Positions 61,106 to 64,000 of a DNA stretch of 64,000 bases are shown here, one piece after another. A model generated the notes under the pieces. The model was not told the DNA's origin, did no database searches, and saw only the letters and a list, made by a program, of their open reading frames with translations. This DNA comes from Burkholderia cenocepacia (lineage in GTDB: Bacteria; Pseudomonadota; Gammaproteobacteria; Burkholderiales; Burkholderiaceae): NCBI RefSeq assembly GCF_014211915.1, contig NZ_CP060039.1, positions 1,054,001-1,118,000 of the forward strand. The letters are read 5' to 3'. The position numbers and the translations under genes were made by a program. Within the stretch, counting starts at the first letter, position 1, and the number at the start of each line of letters is the position of its first letter.

Positions 61106-62617
61106 GTGTCAGCGGCACTGCGTTTTGACAATATCGGCAAGGTATTTCCCGGCGTGCGCGCACTCGACGGCATTTCGTTCGACGTGCATGCGGGCGAGGT
61201 GCATGGCCTGATGGGCGAGAACGGCGCGGGCAAGTCGACGCTGCTGAAGATTCTCGGCGGCGAATACCAGCCCGATGCGGGCAGCGTGCTGGTCGACGGC
61301 CGGCCCGTGCAGTTCGCGAATGCGGCCGCGTCGATCGCGGCCGGCATCGCGGTGATTCACCAGGAATTGCAGTACGTGCCCGACCTCACGGTCGCGGAGA
61401 ACCTGCTGCTCGGCCGCCTGCCGAACGCGTTCGGCTGGGTGAAAAAGCGCGAGGCGAAGCGTTACGTGCGCGAGCGGCTCGCCGAGATGGGCGTCGATCT
61501 CGATCCCGACGCGCGGCTCGGGCGGTTGTCGATCGCGCAGCGGCAGATGGTCGAGATCTGCAAGGCGCTGATGCGCAACGCCCGCGTGATCGCGCTCGAC
61601 GAACCGACGAGTTCGCTGTCGCATCGCGAGACGGAAGTGCTGTTCAAGCTGGTCGACGATCTGCGCGCGCAGGGCCGCGCGCTGATTTACATCTCGCACC
61701 GGATGGACGAGATCTACCGGCTGTGCGACGCGTGCACGATCTTCCGCGACGGGCGCAAGATCGCGTCGCACGACGCGCTGGCCGACGTGCCGCGCGAGCG
61801 GCTCGTCGCCGAGATGGTCGGGCGCGAGATCGCGGACATCTACCATTACGCGCCGCGCACGCTCGGCGATGTGCGGTTTTCCGCCGAAGGCGTCGACGGC
61901 CCGGCGCTGCGCGAACCGGCGAGCTTCTCGGTGCGCGCGGGCGAGATCGTCGGCTTCTTCGGGCTCGTCGGCGCCGGGCGCAGCGAGCTGATGCGGCTCG
62001 TGTACGGCGCGGACCGCCGGCGCGCGGGCACGCTGACGCTCGACGGCAAGCGCATCGACGTGAAGCGCACCGGCGACGCGATCCGCCACGGCATCGTGCT
62101 GTGCCCCGAGGACCGCAAGGAAGAAGGGATCATCGCGATCGCGTCGGTCGCCGAGAACATCAACATCAGCTGCCGCCGCCATTCGCTGCGCGCGGGGTTG
62201 TTCATCAACGGCAAGACCGAAAGCGAAACGGCCGACCGCTTCATCCAGCGGTTGAAGATCAAGACGCCGAACCGGCGCCAGAAGATCCGCTTCCTGTCGG
62301 GCGGCAACCAGCAGAAGGCGATCCTGTCGCGCTGGCTCGCGGAGCCCGACCTGAAGGTCGTGATCCTCGACGAGCCGACGCGCGGGATCGACGTCGGCGC
62401 TAAGCACGAGATCTACGACGTGATCTACCGGCTCGCGGAGCGCGGCTGCGCGATCGTGATGGTGTCGTCGGAACTGCCGGAAGTGCTCGGCGTGTCCGAC
62501 CGCATCGTCGTGATGCGCGAAGGCCGGATCGCCGGCGAGCTGCCGCGCGCCGACGCGAACGAGCATGCGGTGCTGAACCTCGCGCTGCCGCAGACGAGCG
62601 CGGTCGAGGCGGCCTGA
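61106..62617 (+). CDS. araG: ABC sugar importer ATP-binding protein (AraG type)
   Basis: The 503-residue protein contains two ABC domains. The first has Walker [10 protein letters not shown], a signature-like RLSIAQRQ and LDEPTSSLS; the second has a degenerate Walker A (GLVGAGRSE) with LSGGNQQKA and LDEPTRGID, the normal pattern of monosaccharide importers. It starts with GTG 61106, with GGGGAG five bases upstream; the frame is open upstream but this start fits the family. Confidence 0.92.
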   Translation: MSAALRFDNIGKVFPGVRALDGISFDVHAGEVHGLMGENGAGKSTLLKILGGEYQPDAGSVLVDGRPVQFANAAASIAAGIAVIHQELQYVPDLTVAENLLLGRLPNAFGWVKKREAKRYVRERLAEMGVDLDPDARLGRLSIAQRQMVEICKALMRNARVIALDEPTSSLSHRETEVLFKLVDDLRAQGRALIYISHRMDEIYRLCDACTIFRDGRKIASHDALADVPRERLVAEMVGREIADIYHYAPRTLGDVRFSAEGVDGPALREPASFSVRAGEIVGFFGLVGAGRSELMRLVYGADRRRAGTLTLDGKRIDVKRTGDAIRHGIVLCPEDRKEEGIIAIASVAENINISCRRHSLRAGLFINGKTESETADRFIQRLKIKTPNRRQKIRFLSGGNQQKAILSRWLAEPDLKVVILDEPTRGIDVGAKHEIYDVIYRLAERGCAIVMVSSELPEVLGVSDRIVVMREGRIAGELPRADANEHAVLNLALPQTSAVEAA

Positions 62618-62694
62618 CGCGCCCGGATACACCGGAACATTCGAATCGAACACGCGCGGCGCGGGCCGCGCGATGCAGGAGCAGGAGACACACC

Positions 62695-63711
62695 ATGCAA
62701 GTCAACGAAAACCTTGCCAGCGCCGCCGGGAAGCCGTCGGCCGACGCGCTGGTTCCGCAGCAGAGCGACCGCCAGAAGTGGTGGCAGCATCTGACCGAAT
62801 ACAGCCTGATCGCGATCTTCGCGGTGATGTTCATCACGATGTCGCTGACCGTCGATCACTTCTTCTCGATCGACAACATGCTCGGCCTCGCGCTGTCGAT
62901 CTCGCAGATCGGCATGGTCGCGTGCACGATGATGTTCTGCCTGGCGTCGCGCGACTTCGACCTGTCGATCGGCTCGACCGTCGCGTTCTCGGGCGTGCTG
63001 TGCGCGATGGTGCTGAACGCGACCGACAACACGTTCGTCGCGATCGTCGCGGCGGTCGCGGCCGGCGCCGCGATCGGCTTCGTGAACGGCGCGGTGATCG
63101 CGTACCTGCGCATCAACGCGCTGATCACGACGCTCGCGACGATGGAGATCGTGCGCGGGCTCGGCTTCATCGTGTCGAAGGGGCAGGCGGTCGGCGTGTC
63201 GTCGGATACCTTCATCGCGCTCGGCGGGCTGTCGATGTTCGGCGTATCGCTGCCGATCTGGGTCACGCTGCTGTGCTTCATCGGCTTCGGCGTGCTGCTG
63301 AACCAGACCGTGTACGGCCGCAACACGCTCGCGATCGGCGGCAATCCGGAAGCGTCGCGGCTCGCGGGGATCAACGTCGAACGCACGCGCGTGTACATCT
63401 TCCTGATCCAGGGTGCGGTCACGGCCCTCGCGGGCGTGATCCTCGCGTCGCGCATCACGTCGGGCCAGCCGAACGCCGCGCAGGGCTTCGAGCTGAACGT
63501 GATCTCCGCATGCGTGCTCGGCGGCGTGTCGCTGATGGGCGGCCGCGCGACGATCTCGGGCGTCGTGATCGGCGTGCTGATCATGGGCACCGTCGAGAAC
63601 GTGATGAACCTGCTGAACATCGATGCGTTCTACCAGTACCTGGTGCGTGGCGCGATCCTGCTCGCGGCCGTGCTGCTCGACCAGCTGAAGAACCGCGGCG
63701 TACGCGACTAA
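62695..63711 (+). CDS. araH: ABC sugar importer permease (AraH type)
   Basis: The 338-residue permease belongs to the BPD_transp_2 family. It has about eight to ten membrane segments, the SRDFDLSIGSTVAFSG segment, and the conserved GGNPEASRLAGIN loop near residue 215 that contacts the ATPase. It completes the araFGH-like importer and is followed by a second dehydrogenase gene. Confidence 0.92.
   Translation: MQVNENLASAAGKPSADALVPQQSDRQKWWQHLTEYSLIAIFAVMFITMSLTVDHFFSIDNMLGLALSISQIGMVACTMMFCLASRDFDLSIGSTVAFSGVLCAMVLNATDNTFVAIVAAVAAGAAIGFVNGAVIAYLRINALITTLATMEIVRGLGFIVSKGQAVGVSSDTFIALGGLSMFGVSLPIWVTLLCFIGFGVLLNQTVYGRNTLAIGGNPEASRLAGINVERTRVYIFLIQGAVTALAGVILASRITSGQPNAAQGFELNVISACVLGGVSLMGGRATISGVVIGVLIMGTVENVMNLLNIDAFYQYLVRGAILLAAVLLDQLKNRGVRD

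Positions 63712-64000
<289 letters not shown>

Overview
The window is high-GC (roughly two-thirds G+C) DNA from a beta-proteobacterium. It almost certainly comes from the main chromosome of a Burkholderia, most likely the B. cepacia complex. The basis is gene order and protein similarity recalled from that genus: murC-ddlB-ftsQAZ-(peroxiredoxin)-lpxC-DUF721-secA, pilDCB-zapD-yacG-mutT, rplU-rpmA-obgE-proB, and mpl-rnb-aroE-mtgA. No database search was possible.

Layout. 1-6.9 kb: end of the division and cell-wall cluster (murC fragment, ddlB, ftsQ, ftsA, ftsZ, a peroxiredoxin, lpxC), all on the plus strand and closed by a bidirectional terminator. 7-13.3 kb: a DUF721 gene facing secA, then argJ, a DUF815 ATPase and a MutT-type Nudix hydrolase. 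13.3-19.8 kb, minus strand: yacG, zapD, coaE, prepilin peptidase, inner-membrane platform protein, a short assembly ATPase, and a CorB/CorC-type membrane protein. Then tRNA-Pro(CGG) and ispB, diverging from rplU-rpmA, obgE and proB. 24.6-31.9 kb: a CNP1-like lipoprotein, rppH/proS divergent pair, marC, hpt, ffh, a CcsA-like membrane protein, a PP0621-type small protein and ampD. 32.4-38.7 kb: class Ia ribonucleotide reductase nrdA and nrdB. They carry a promoter with two NrdR boxes and unusually long structured spacers. A lysine/alanine-repeat histone H1-like gene follows. 38.8-46.4 kb, minus strand: SlyB-like lipoprotein, PfkB kinase, tpx, a DUF3426 zinc-ribbon protein, prmA, accC, accB, aroQ and a TlpA-like thioredoxin. 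46.4-47.0 kb: a decayed IS200/IS605-type element holding only the C-terminal part of TnpB. 47.0-53.7 kb: an unknown gene, mpl, a YqiA-like esterase, a frameshifted RNase II-family gene, aroE and mtgA. 54-56.2 kb: a serine carboxypeptidase lipoprotein and a secreted EF-hand protein. 56.3-64 kb: a sugar-acid operon (IclR regulator, dgoK, dgoA, SDR, araFGH-like ABC importer, second SDR cut by the window end), which fits oxidative galactose/arabinose use.

Most of the window is core housekeeping sequence and I do not see a large undescribed system. The points most worth a second look are the TnpB/omega-RNA remnant with a non-canonical RuvC-II motif, the single-base frameshift in the RNB gene, the NrdR-box promoter and stem-loop-rich nrd spacers, and the nucleotidyltransferase-like unknown gene beside mpl.
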